35,259 nt of DNA, taken from positions 1-35,259 of the forward strand of contig CALHWR010000087.1 in assembly GCA_938036665.1 (NCBI GenBank). Direction: 5' to 3'. The notes beneath the pieces are model-generated. The model did not search any database. It was not told the origin of the DNA and saw only the letters and a program-made list of their open reading frames with translations. The stretch is from an uncultured Collinsella sp. Its GTDB lineage: Bacteria; Actinomycetota; Coriobacteriia; Coriobacteriales; Coriobacteriaceae. How positions within the stretch are numbered: position 1 is the stretch's first letter; each line of letters opens with the position of its first letter. This document shows positions 18,067 to 24,328 of the stretch, piece by piece. A program made the position numbers and the translations under genes.

Positions 18067-18085
18067 AGTATGATTAAGAAATACT
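18067..18085. promoter_or_regulatory. Possible LysR operator in the divergent EamA/LysR spacer
   Basis: AGTAT-N9-ATACT (18067-18085) is a dyad in the 158-bp AT-rich spacer between the divergent genes, with the T-N11-A form typical of LysR binding sites. It lies about 60 bases before the LysR start and 80 from the EamA start. Only one dyad is seen. Confidence 0.45.
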
Positions 18086-18144
18086 AATGCTAGTAGAAAA
18101 AGCCCTGGCAAAACGTTTTACGGCTACATCGATGTGGAGGCACG

Positions 18145-19011
18145 ATGGCATCGCGGTATCAGATTGTTTGTATGGTGGTCGATTGCGGCAGTCTTAAGGG
18201 CGCGGCCGACGAACTGGGCTATACGCAAAGTGCGGTGAGCCAGGCCGTCAAAGCGCTCGAGCGCGAGCTGGGTACCACGCTTATCGAGCGCGGTAAGCAG
18301 GGCGTTTCGCTTACGCGCGACGGTAAACAATATCTGCCGTTCCTGCGCCAGATTGTGACCGCTGAGGCCGAGCTCGAGGGCAAGCGCCAGGAGCTGCTGG
18401 GGTTCTCCTCGACTGATATTCGCATTGCGACATTTACCAACGTGAGTCGTACCGTGTTGCCACGCGTGATCCGCGACTTTGGTGCGCTGCACCCGGGCGT
18501 ACGCTTTACCCTCAAGCAGGGCGATTACACGCGCAACGCTCAATGGGTACACGATGGCGTGGTTGATTTTTGTTTTACGGCGCGCGGATTTACCGCTGGG
18601 CTCGAGAAGCGCGTGGTCTATCACGACGAGTTGGTAGCATTGTTGCCGGCCGCGCATCCGCTGACGGCAAAGGAAAAGGTGACACTCGCCGACCTGGCGT
18701 CCGAACCGTTTGTGTTACTGGATGAGGGCGAGCAGAGCCTGGTGCTCGATGCATTCGCGGCGCACGGGCTGTCGCCGCACGTGACGAGTGAGGTCACCGA
18801 CGACTACACCATCATGGCGATGGTGGAGGAGGGCCTAGGCGTAAGTATGCTGTATCGCCGTACCGTCGAGGGCATGCGGGCCGATATCCGCGTACGTCCC
18901 ATCGTGCATGCTCCCTCGCGCGACGTGGTGGCAGCTTGGCGCAGCTGGGACACCATGCCTATCGCCACGAGGCGTTTTATCGACTATATGAGCTCGCATA
19001 TTGTCAATTAA
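18145..19011 (+). CDS. LysR-family transcriptional regulator
   Basis: A 288-residue LTTR. The N-terminal helix-turn-helix (residues about 5-60) reads CGSLKGAADELGYTQSAVSQAVKALERELG, with TTLIERGKQGVSLTRDGKQYLPF after it. The C-terminal effector-binding region (about 90-285) has the periplasmic-binding-like fold: IRIATFTNVSRTVLPRVIRDF, the middle LVALLPAAHPL and MVEEGLGVSMLY. GGAGG lies before the ATG. It is divergent from the EamA exporter and likely controls it and itself; the ligand is unknown. Confidence 0.9.
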   Translation: MASRYQIVCMVVDCGSLKGAADELGYTQSAVSQAVKALERELGTTLIERGKQGVSLTRDGKQYLPFLRQIVTAEAELEGKRQELLGFSSTDIRIATFTNVSRTVLPRVIRDFGALHPGVRFTLKQGDYTRNAQWVHDGVVDFCFTARGFTAGLEKRVVYHDELVALLPAAHPLTAKEKVTLADLASEPFVLLDEGEQSLVLDAFAAHGLSPHVTSEVTDDYTIMAMVEEGLGVSMLYRRTVEGMRADIRVRPIVHAPSRDVVAAWRSWDTMPIATRRFIDYMSSHIVN

Positions 19012-19038
19012 TGACTGGCGTGACGTTGAGTGCGGTGT

Positions 19039-20421
19039 TTAGCGGGCTGTCGCTTTGGCTTGGGCGGTGTGATAGGTGCGTGCCGGGTGGCAGAGCAATA
19101 CCGCCACGACCATAAAGAATGCCGTGGTGCCCAGGCTGATGGGGTAGACCATCATGATGTTCGCAAAGGTACGGAAGTGCGGGAACACGCAGAATACCCA
19201 ATAGAAGCGAATGCCGCAGACGCAGATCATGGTGATGAGGGCGGGCATGAGCGAGATGCCAAAGCCGCGCAGGTAGCCGGACATGTTTTCGTAAAACATG
19301 CTAAAGGCGTATGCCGGGAAGATCGAACACACGCGGATGTAGCCGATCGAGACGATGTTGGGGTCGCTGTTAAAGAGCGATAGGATCTCGCGCCCCAGAC
19401 CGACGATAACGATAATCGTGGTGAGTGCAACGATACCGCCTTCGATCAGGCAGACCTTGAGCGTCTTGGTGCAGCGGTCGATCTGGCGAGCGCCGTGGTT
19501 TTGTCCCACAAAGGTGGTGCAAGCCTGGCTAAAGCTGTTGAGCAGGTTGTAGCACACGTACTCCAAGCTCATGGCGGCGCTTGATGCCGCCATGACCTCG
19601 GTGCCCAAGCTGTTGATGGCGGACTGGATGATGATGTTGGCGACGGCAAAGACAGCGCTTTGGATGCCGGCGGGCAGGCCGATCTTGACGATGCGCTTGA
19701 GGGCGACGGGGTCTAAGCCTAAGTCGCGTGGGGTGACGCGGACGACGGAGTCGGTCTTGAGCAGGTGGACAAAGAGTGTGGCGGCGCTGACGGTGTAGGC
19801 GATGGCGGTGGCGATGGCGACGCCCGTGACGCCCCAGTGGAGCACGGGGACAAAGATGAGGTCCAGGCCAATGTTGAGGACGGTGGACACGGCGAGCGCC
19901 TGCAGCGGCATGCGGGTGATGCCGACGGAGCGGAAGATCGCGGCCTCAAAGTTGTAGAGCAAGATCGAGGGCATGCTGAGCAAAAAGACGCGCAGGTAGA
20001 GCGAGGCGAGCGGCATGGTCTCGGCAGGCACGTTGAGCGCAGCGAGCATGGGCTCGGCAAAGATCTCGCCCAGTGCGATGACGACAAAGCCCACGAGCGC
20101 CATTAAAATCGAGGTATGGACGGCGCGTTTGACCATGTTCTGATCGTTGCGGCCGATAGCGTTGGCGATGACCACGTTGGAGCCAAGCGACATGCCAATA
20201 AAAAGGTTGAGCATAAGACTGGTAAGCGGAACATTGGAGCCGACCGCCGCCATGGCGAGGGTTCCCTGGTCGCCCGAGAAGTTACCGATGATGACCGTGG
20301 CGATGAGGTTCGACAGCTGCTCCAAGATGCTCGTGGCGGCCACGGGGAAGGCGAACAGGGGAATATTGCGCCATAGCGAGCCGGTGGTCATGTCAATGTG
20401 CTTAGATGCGGTGCCTGCCAT
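19039..20421 (-). CDS. MATE-family efflux transporter
   Basis: A 460-residue polytopic protein of about 12 helices, typical of MATE exporters that use a Na+ or H+ gradient. Seen: GSLWRNIPLFAFPVAATSILEQL at the N-terminus (about 15-37), FVGQNHGARQIDRCTKTLK (about 303-321; the G-Q-N-x-G segment of the second half), and IGRNDQNMVKRAVHTSILM in the first half. The start chosen is ATG 20421, with GAGAG upstream; ATG at residue 11 (MTTGSLWRN) also has the usual N-terminus of the family. It lies alone, 27 bases from the LysR stop and convergent with it. Its substrate is not deducible. Confidence 0.9.
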   Translation of the reverse strand: MAGTASKHIDMTTGSLWRNIPLFAFPVAATSILEQLSNLIATVIIGNFSGDQGTLAMAAVGSNVPLTSLMLNLFIGMSLGSNVVIANAIGRNDQNMVKRAVHTSILMALVGFVVIALGEIFAEPMLAALNVPAETMPLASLYLRVFLLSMPSILLYNFEAAIFRSVGITRMPLQALAVSTVLNIGLDLIFVPVLHWGVTGVAIATAIAYTVSAATLFVHLLKTDSVVRVTPRDLGLDPVALKRIVKIGLPAGIQSAVFAVANIIIQSAINSLGTEVMAASSAAMSLEYVCYNLLNSFSQACTTFVGQNHGARQIDRCTKTLKVCLIEGGIVALTTIIVIVGLGREILSLFNSDPNIVSIGYIRVCSIFPAYAFSMFYENMSGYLRGFGISLMPALITMICVCGIRFYWVFCVFPHFRTFANIMMVYPISLGTTAFFMVVAVLLCHPARTYHTAQAKATAR

Positions 20422-20489
20422 ACGCTCTCAATCTCTAATATGCTCTTTCGTGCTTATTTGCGCAGACGATGATACTCCTAATGCAGCCA

Positions 20490-20522
20490 GCCGGCACTTA
20501 GGGACGTTCCTTTTCTGTCGGC
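20490..20522. repeat. Palindromic repeat, family B (second copy)
   Basis: GCCGGCA (20490-20496) and TGTCGGC (20516-20522) flank CTTAGGGACGTTCCTTTTC, the same layout as 8247-8279. It is followed directly by GCTGGGGACACTCC (20524-20537), which looks like the left part of another copy without its partner arm. Both lie in the 191-bp spacer between the divergent MATE and rRNA methyltransferase genes. Confidence 0.65.
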
Positions 20523-20612
20523 AGCTGGGGACACTCCTTGTCTCTTCTATGACTAGGTGGGGAAGGCGTGCGACAATGGTGGGCGTTGTGTTGTTCGCGC
20601 TAAGGAGTTGCC

Positions 20613-21425
20613 ATGTTGTTGTGTCCCGTTTGCCATGAGCCGTTGGTGGACGACGAGCGCGGTGCTGCATGTGCGGGTGGACACCGGTTTGACCGTGCGC
20701 GCGAGGGCTATCTGTATCTGCTGCGCTCGTCCAAGAGCGGCGACTCCATGGGCGATCCCAAGTCGCAGGCGCGCAGCCGTCGTGACTTTCTGAACCGTGG
20801 ATACTATGCGCTGTTGCGCGATGCGATGGTCGAGCTGGTGCGCGAGCGGGTGTCTGAACGTGCCGCGTCTACGAACGGCCCCATGACCTTGCTCGATATT
20901 TGCTGCGGCGAGGGCTACTACACCAGCGCCATGGGTGCGGTGCCGGGCGTGGACGCTTACGGGTTCGACTTGGGCAAAGAGATGGTGCGCCTGGCCGCCA
21001 AGCGCGGCGATGCGACCTATTTTGTGGCCAACATGAAGGATATCCCCGTGGCTGATGGCGCCTTTGATATGGTGACCGAGCTCTTTGCTCCCTTTAACGA
21101 GCGTGAGTTTTCTCGCGTGCTGGCGCCCGGGGGCTCGCTCTACACCGTGGTGCCGGGTGCCCGTCATCTGTTTGGGCTCAAGGAGGTGCTCTACGACACG
21201 CCATATCTCAACGACGAGAAGCTGCCGAAGACTACCGAGCTCGAGTTGGTCGGAACGCAGCGGGTGTCTGCGAACATTACGCTCCAGACCCAGGCCGACA
21301 TCGAGGCGGTGTTCCAGATGACGCCGTACTACTACCGCACGCGCCCCGCCGACAAAGAGCGCCTGGCAAACCTGGACACCCTTCAAACCGACATCGACTT
21401 CATCATCGCCGAGTACCGCCACTAA
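20613..21425 (+). CDS. rlmA: RlmA-type 23S rRNA (guanine-N1) methyltransferase
   Basis: A 270-residue protein. An N-terminal zinc finger (C4, C7, C20, H24 in CPVCHEP ... CAGGHRF) and the following REGYLYLL match RlmA, which methylates G745 or G748 of 23S rRNA. The Rossmann methyltransferase core follows, with motif I LDICCGEGYYT (about 94-104), the acidic YGFDLGKEM (about 117-125), FVANMKDIPVADGAFDMV, and the late LAPGGSLYTVVPG. Which G is modified, and hence whether it affects macrolides such as tylosin (the RlmAII effect), cannot be read. AAGGAG lies before the ATG. Its TAA stop overlaps a palindromic repeat. Confidence 0.87.
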   Translation: MLLCPVCHEPLVDDERGAACAGGHRFDRAREGYLYLLRSSKSGDSMGDPKSQARSRRDFLNRGYYALLRDAMVELVRERVSERAASTNGPMTLLDICCGEGYYTSAMGAVPGVDAYGFDLGKEMVRLAAKRGDATYFVANMKDIPVADGAFDMVTELFAPFNEREFSRVLAPGGSLYTVVPGARHLFGLKEVLYDTPYLNDEKLPKTTELELVGTQRVSANITLQTQADIEAVFQMTPYYYRTRPADKERLANLDTLQTDIDFIIAEYRH

Positions 21426-21460
21426 CCTACCAAAAAGGGACAGGTTTATTTTGGCAGGTT
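21424..21460. repeat. Palindromic repeat, family C, overlapping the rlmA stop
   Basis: AACCTACCAAAA (21424-21435) and TTTTGGCAGGTT (21449-21460) match at 11 of 12 inverted positions around AGGGACAGGTTTA. The AA of the rlmA TAA stop are the first bases of the repeat. It again contains GGGACAG, the core shared with families A and B. Confidence 0.75.
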
Positions 21461-21478
21461 TTATCTGGGCAAATGTAA

Positions 21479-21510
21479 AGGGCCGACCGCGTTGCTGCGC
21501 GATCGGTCCT
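21479..21510 (-). terminator. Hairpin terminator after the four-helix membrane protein gene
   Basis: Arms 21479-21491 and 21498-21510 form a 13-bp stem with one mismatch and one wobble. On the minus strand it is followed by TTACATTT. It lies 40 bases downstream of the stop of the minus-strand gene at 21552 and is probably its terminator. Confidence 0.55.
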
Positions 21511-21551
21511 TGTTGGTTGCTTGGATGTAGGGGGCAGTGGAAGGAGGGAGT

Positions 21552-21953
21552 CTACAGGCGGTCCTTGTTCTCGGCCTTAATGTCGTGTGCCTGCTGAATA
21601 AAGAACAGGTCGTACACCACGATGACAAAGGCGCCAAAGTTGATGGCGTCGCCGCCAAACGCGGGAAGCGTGAGCACGGCCTGCGCAATCGTGGCGATTG
21701 CGGCGACGATGCCGAGCTTAAACGCACCATCCACCTGCGAAGGCTTGTTGGCGCCCTTGATGCCCGCAACACCTGCGGCAAGATCGACAAGACCCTTGAT
21801 GACAAGTACGGCCGCGGCGAGCATGGCATTCGATCCGTAGGTGGACTCGAGCTTGCCGGTCGCGATGCCGGCGATTCCAATGATGAGACTGGCGATGCCC
21901 AGCACAAAATAAATCAGGGCAAGGATTTTGAGTGTCTTGCGAGCGGCGCTCAT
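21552..21953 (-). CDS. Small four-helix membrane protein, unknown function
   Basis: A 133-residue protein with four hydrophobic segments (about 9-29, 42-60, 77-97 and 102-119) and a charged C-terminus (HDIKAENKDR). AAAGGACC precedes ATG 21953. The glycine-rich helices (LGIASLIIGIAGIATG, AAGVAGIKGA) resemble small conserved membrane proteins of Coriobacteriia, but I do not recognise a family with a known role. A TACAAT box on the minus strand at 22027-22022 could be its promoter. It is not obviously part of an operon. Confidence 0.75.
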   Translation of the reverse strand: MSAARKTLKILALIYFVLGIASLIIGIAGIATGKLESTYGSNAMLAAAVLVIKGLVDLAAGVAGIKGANKPSQVDGAFKLGIVAAIATIAQAVLTLPAFGGDAINFGAFVIVVYDLFFIQQAHDIKAENKDRL

Positions 21954-22181
21954 AGCTGGTCCTTTCGATGCGGGCGCGGAGAATCTGTCGCACCCAGGTT
22001 GCGGCACATATCGTGAAGCACATTGTAGTTCAACGGGGCGATGCATGCGTTTGAAAGCGTTTCTTACCTGCACGGTCCAACCTTTCAAAAAGGAAAGCCG
22101 GACGTAAGCCAAATCGATGGCAGTTCAAGTGCGGCGCTGCGATAATGAGGCCATAGCAAGGAGTTGGTCTAAGGAGGAGCC

Positions 22182-22325
22182 ATGATGTACGGAACAGGGC
22201 AGGCGCGCGAGCCGCGATCGTTGGGAAGGCGCATGAGCGATTCCGTGATCGCTGCCGTGTGCACGGGATTGATGGCGGTGCTTTGCATTGGGATGTTGTG
22301 GGCCATGTCGCATGTGGGACAATAG
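22182..22325 (+). CDS. 47-residue single-helix membrane peptide
   Basis: A short frame from ATG 22182 to TAG 22323-22325. The product starts MMYGTGQAREPRSLGRRM, a basic cytoplasmic leader, followed by one membrane helix (AAVCTGLMAVLCIGMLWAM) and ends HVGQ. AAGGAGGAGCC precedes the ATG by a normal distance, a much stronger site than most here, and an extended -10 (TGCGATAAT, 22138-22146) lies 35 bases upstream. These together make it a credible gene. The end of the frame overlaps a GACAAT box (22318-22323) that may drive rsmJ. Function unknown. Confidence 0.65.
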   Translation: MMYGTGQAREPRSLGRRMSDSVIAAVCTGLMAVLCIGMLWAMSHVGQ

Positions 22326-22388
22326 CGGACGATTGGGTGCCGACACATGCGGCGCTCACGTATCCGCTTTGCTTGCTAAGGAGTGCCC

Positions 22389-23093
22389 ATGGGCGTCGTC
22401 GATCCCTTTTCTGTTGCTCGGGCCGCGGGGCTTGAGCTGATCGGGAAGCCCGAGGGCCTCACGCTCACCGACGGTGCGATGGAGCTGCGCGCCGATTTTG
22501 TCCGCATGCTTCCACGGCTCAGGCAGGGCCGCCTGCAGCAAGAGCTGCTGGTTAAGGCTGCGCGCACAAAAGGCATCGAGCAGCCATGGGCGATTGACGC
22601 CACGGCAGGCTTTGGCGAGGATTCGCTGCTGCTGGCGGCAGCGGGCTTTACCGTCGATCTGTATGAACAGGACTGCGTGATCGCGGCGCTCCTCAAGGAT
22701 GCCTTGGACCGCGCGGCGGATGATCCGGCGCTTGCGACTGCCGTGGCGCGTATGCGTTTGCATGCGGGCGAGGACAGCATTGCCGGCCTTCGCCATACGG
22801 CTGAGCTGGTCGAGCGCGGTGAGCTCGCGGCTCCCGACGTGGTGTATCTGGACCCCATGTTTCCCGAGCGCACCAAGAGCGCGGCGGTTAAAAAGAAGTT
22901 CCAGCTCTTGCACCATTTGGAGCAGCCGTGCGCCGATGAGGAGACGCTGGTCGAAGCTGCGCTTGCACCGCACCCGCGCAAGGTCGTTATCAAGCGGCCG
23001 GTGAAGGGGCCGCTGCTTGCCGGCGTTAAGCCGAGCTATCAGCTTGCGGGCAAGGCCGTCCGCTACGATGTTTTGGTGCCGCCGCGCCCGTAG
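22389..23093 (+). CDS. rsmJ: RsmJ-type 16S rRNA (guanine-N2) methyltransferase
   Basis: A 234-residue SAM-dependent methyltransferase resembling RsmJ, which makes m2G1516 in 16S rRNA. Motif I is DATAGFGEDSLLLAAAG (70-86), followed by the acidic LYEQD (91-95) and VVIAALLKDAL-like helix, the catalytic-region VVYLDPMFPERTKSAAVKKK (about 155-174), then VVIKRPVKGPLLAGVKPSY near the end. The start chosen is ATG 22389 with AAGGAG five bases upstream. A GACAAT box overlaps the preceding small gene. Slightly shorter than E. coli RsmJ (250), chiefly at the N-terminus. Confidence 0.87.
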   Translation: MGVVDPFSVARAAGLELIGKPEGLTLTDGAMELRADFVRMLPRLRQGRLQQELLVKAARTKGIEQPWAIDATAGFGEDSLLLAAAGFTVDLYEQDCVIAALLKDALDRAADDPALATAVARMRLHAGEDSIAGLRHTAELVERGELAAPDVVYLDPMFPERTKSAAVKKKFQLLHHLEQPCADEETLVEAALAPHPRKVVIKRPVKGPLLAGVKPSYQLAGKAVRYDVLVPPRP

Positions 23094-23160
23094 TTTGCGT
23101 GCGATGGCCGGCGATGTGTCGGTGCCGCGCCGCTGCGTGAGTGTCGCGCCGATGCGGCGC

Positions 23161-23457
23161 CTATTTCCAAGGGTGCGACGTCAGGTGCCACCCGCCGCAG
23201 TATTCACATTTGTAGCAGGCCAAGCCACGTCGTCCACGGTTTTCGCAGTCGGCCATAACGGCCTCGGCCTCGGCGCGTGTGTCGTAGCGGTTTTTGCGCT
23301 CGCACGACTTGTAGCGCCAAGCCTCATCGCGCTCGGCGTCCAGGGCATCGCGGCGCTCGTCCTCGCGCGCAAACAGGTCGCTCATATCGCCGCCGGTGGC
23401 AGCGCCCAAAAACTCGCTTTTGGCCTTTGACCAGGCGGCTCGCTTTTTGCTTCCCAT
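23161..23457 (-). CDS. Small Cys-rich protein with C-terminal CxxCGGWH motif
   Basis: A 98-residue highly charged protein. The N-terminal half is rich in Lys, Glu and Asp (AREDERRDALDAERDEA). The C-terminal part reads CERKNRYDTRAEA, then ACYKCEYCGGWHLTSH, a putative zinc knuckle of a type seen in small actinobacterial and phage proteins. The chosen start, ATG 23457, has AAGGAG four bases upstream; a longer form would begin at 23490 inside a palindrome. It is divergent from the GNAT gene with a shared palindromic spacer. Function unknown; nucleic-acid binding is a guess. Confidence 0.7.
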   Translation of the reverse strand: MGSKKRAAWSKAKSEFLGAATGGDMSDLFAREDERRDALDAERDEAWRYKSCERKNRYDTRAEAEAVMADCENRGRRGLACYKCEYCGGWHLTSHPWK

Positions 23458-23480
23458 CCGCTCCTTGCCCTTTCCAAACG

Positions 23481-23512
23481 TTGGTATCATTGCTCAATCA
23501 AAGTGATACCAA
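23481..23512. promoter_or_regulatory. Palindrome in the divergent Cys-rich/GNAT promoter region
   Basis: TTGGTATCA (23481-23489) and TGATACCAA (23504-23512) form a perfect 9-bp inverted repeat with a 14-base spacer, centred in the 76-bp gap between divergent genes. Each strand then carries TTGGTA and GATACC 18 bases apart, so the palindrome may be two overlapping divergent promoters or an operator. Confidence 0.45.
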
Positions 23513-23533
23513 TAAACGTGAGGTCGCCGCGTG

Positions 23534-24022
23534 ATGATCAGAAAAACCCTCGATACCGACATTCCCGCCGTCATGGCTATCTATGACGCGGCCCGCGCCT
23601 TTATGCGCGCGCATGGCAACGCCACGCAGTGGCCCGAGGGCACGCCTTCGGCCGAGCAGCTGGCTGCCGATATTGCCGCTGGTGGCAGTTACGTGTGCGA
23701 AGTCGACGGCCGCGTGGTGGCGACGTTTGCCTTTTTACCGGGTCCGGACGAGTGCTATGACGTGATTGAGGACGGTCAATGGCGCAGCGACACTCCGTAT
23801 GCCGTGCTGCATCGCGTGGCATCCGACGGCACCGTGCACGGTATCGCGGCGGCGATGTTTGCCTTTGCCAAGGAATGCGCCGACCATCTGCGTATTGACA
23901 CGCACGAGGACAACTTGCCCATGCAGGGCGCCATCGCCAAGGCGGGGTTCGAGCGTGTCGGTATCGTCTATGTGTCCGACGGCACGGCGCGTGTCGCGTT
24001 TGATTGGCTGCGCGAGGCGTAG
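23534..24022 (+). CDS. GNAT-family N-acetyltransferase
   Basis: A 162-residue acetyltransferase of the GNAT fold: N-terminal RKTLDTDIPAVMAIYDAARAFMR, central strands YVCEVDGRVVATFAFLPGP (about 55-73), the acetyl-CoA region AVLHRVASDGTVHGIAAAMFAFA (about 93-115; a relaxed form of the R/Q-x-x-G-x-G/A loop), and RIDTHEDNLPMQGAIAKAGFERVG. It transfers acetyl from acetyl-CoA to an unknown amine. GTG 23531 directly before the ATG is an alternative start; GAGGT lies upstream of both. A bidirectional terminator follows. Confidence 0.88.
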   Translation: MIRKTLDTDIPAVMAIYDAARAFMRAHGNATQWPEGTPSAEQLAADIAAGGSYVCEVDGRVVATFAFLPGPDECYDVIEDGQWRSDTPYAVLHRVASDGTVHGIAAAMFAFAKECADHLRIDTHEDNLPMQGAIAKAGFERVGIVYVSDGTARVAFDWLREA

Positions 24023-24056
24023 GAGCCAAGGCACGTATCATCACCCAGCTCAAATA

Positions 24057-24084
24057 AAAAATGGCCCCGAGTGTGGCCATTTTT
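24057..24084. terminator. Bidirectional intrinsic terminator after the GNAT gene
   Basis: AAAAATGGCC (24057-24066) pairs perfectly with GGCCATTTTT (24075-24084) around an 8-base loop. The A-run and T-run make it work in both directions: for the GNAT gene on the plus strand and for any minus-strand transcript that passes the candidate RNA at 24144. Confidence 0.85.
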
Positions 24085-24143
24085 GGTAAAACGCGTCGTT
24101 GTGGGACTCGCATTGTTACCGCCCCAGATGAACCCGGGCAGAC

Positions 24144-24253
24144 AAAAAGGGGAGGTGCCGGCTTTCGCAAGGCGCGAACCTACGAAAATCGCCGCGCGGC
24201 AACGCGGGGCGATGAGCTCGGTCGGGGGATAGGGCCCGCTTCGCCCACCGGCC
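24144..24253 (-). ncRNA. Candidate structured small RNA of about 110 nt
   Basis: The 306-bp gap 24023-24328 holds no protein-like frame on either strand but has the layout of a small RNA gene on the minus strand. The extended -10 TGATACAAT (24267-24259) would start RNA near 24253 with GGG. The transcript holds a strong hairpin (ATCGCC..CGCG arm around 24189-24215, 10 of 11 pairs, TTGC loop), a second small stem (TTCGC/GCGAA near 24164-24178) and a 3' CACC-TC-CCCC that can pair with 5' GGG-CC-GGTG, ending in TTTTT (24148-24144). I could not match it to SRP RNA (no GGAAG/GAGCAG apex), tmRNA, RNase P RNA, 6S or tRNA. Alternative: the plus strand is a leader controlling the TetM-like gene that starts at 24329. 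Confidence 0.35.
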
Positions 24254-24258
24254 CGTAA

Positions 24259-24267
24259 ATTGTATCA
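24259..24267 (-). promoter_or_regulatory. Extended -10 promoter facing away from the TetM-like gene
   Basis: On the minus strand TGATACAAT is an extended -10 (TGN plus TACAAT). A TTCACG-like -35 lies 15 bases further upstream, which is weak. No protein gene starts downstream on that strand before the terminator at 24084, which is why an RNA product is suggested. Confidence 0.45.
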
Positions 24268-24328
24268 TCCAGTGTGGAGCGTGAACGCCCGTTGCCGCGT
24301 GCGATGGGCTTGCAATAAGAGGAGAGCC

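Noticed and set aside
24144-24253. SRP RNA, tmRNA, RNase P RNA or selenocysteine tRNA
   Set aside because: None of the diagnostic segments (SRP apical loop, tRNA-like T-loop ends, RNase P conserved core) were found on either strand, so only a generic small RNA candidate is reported.
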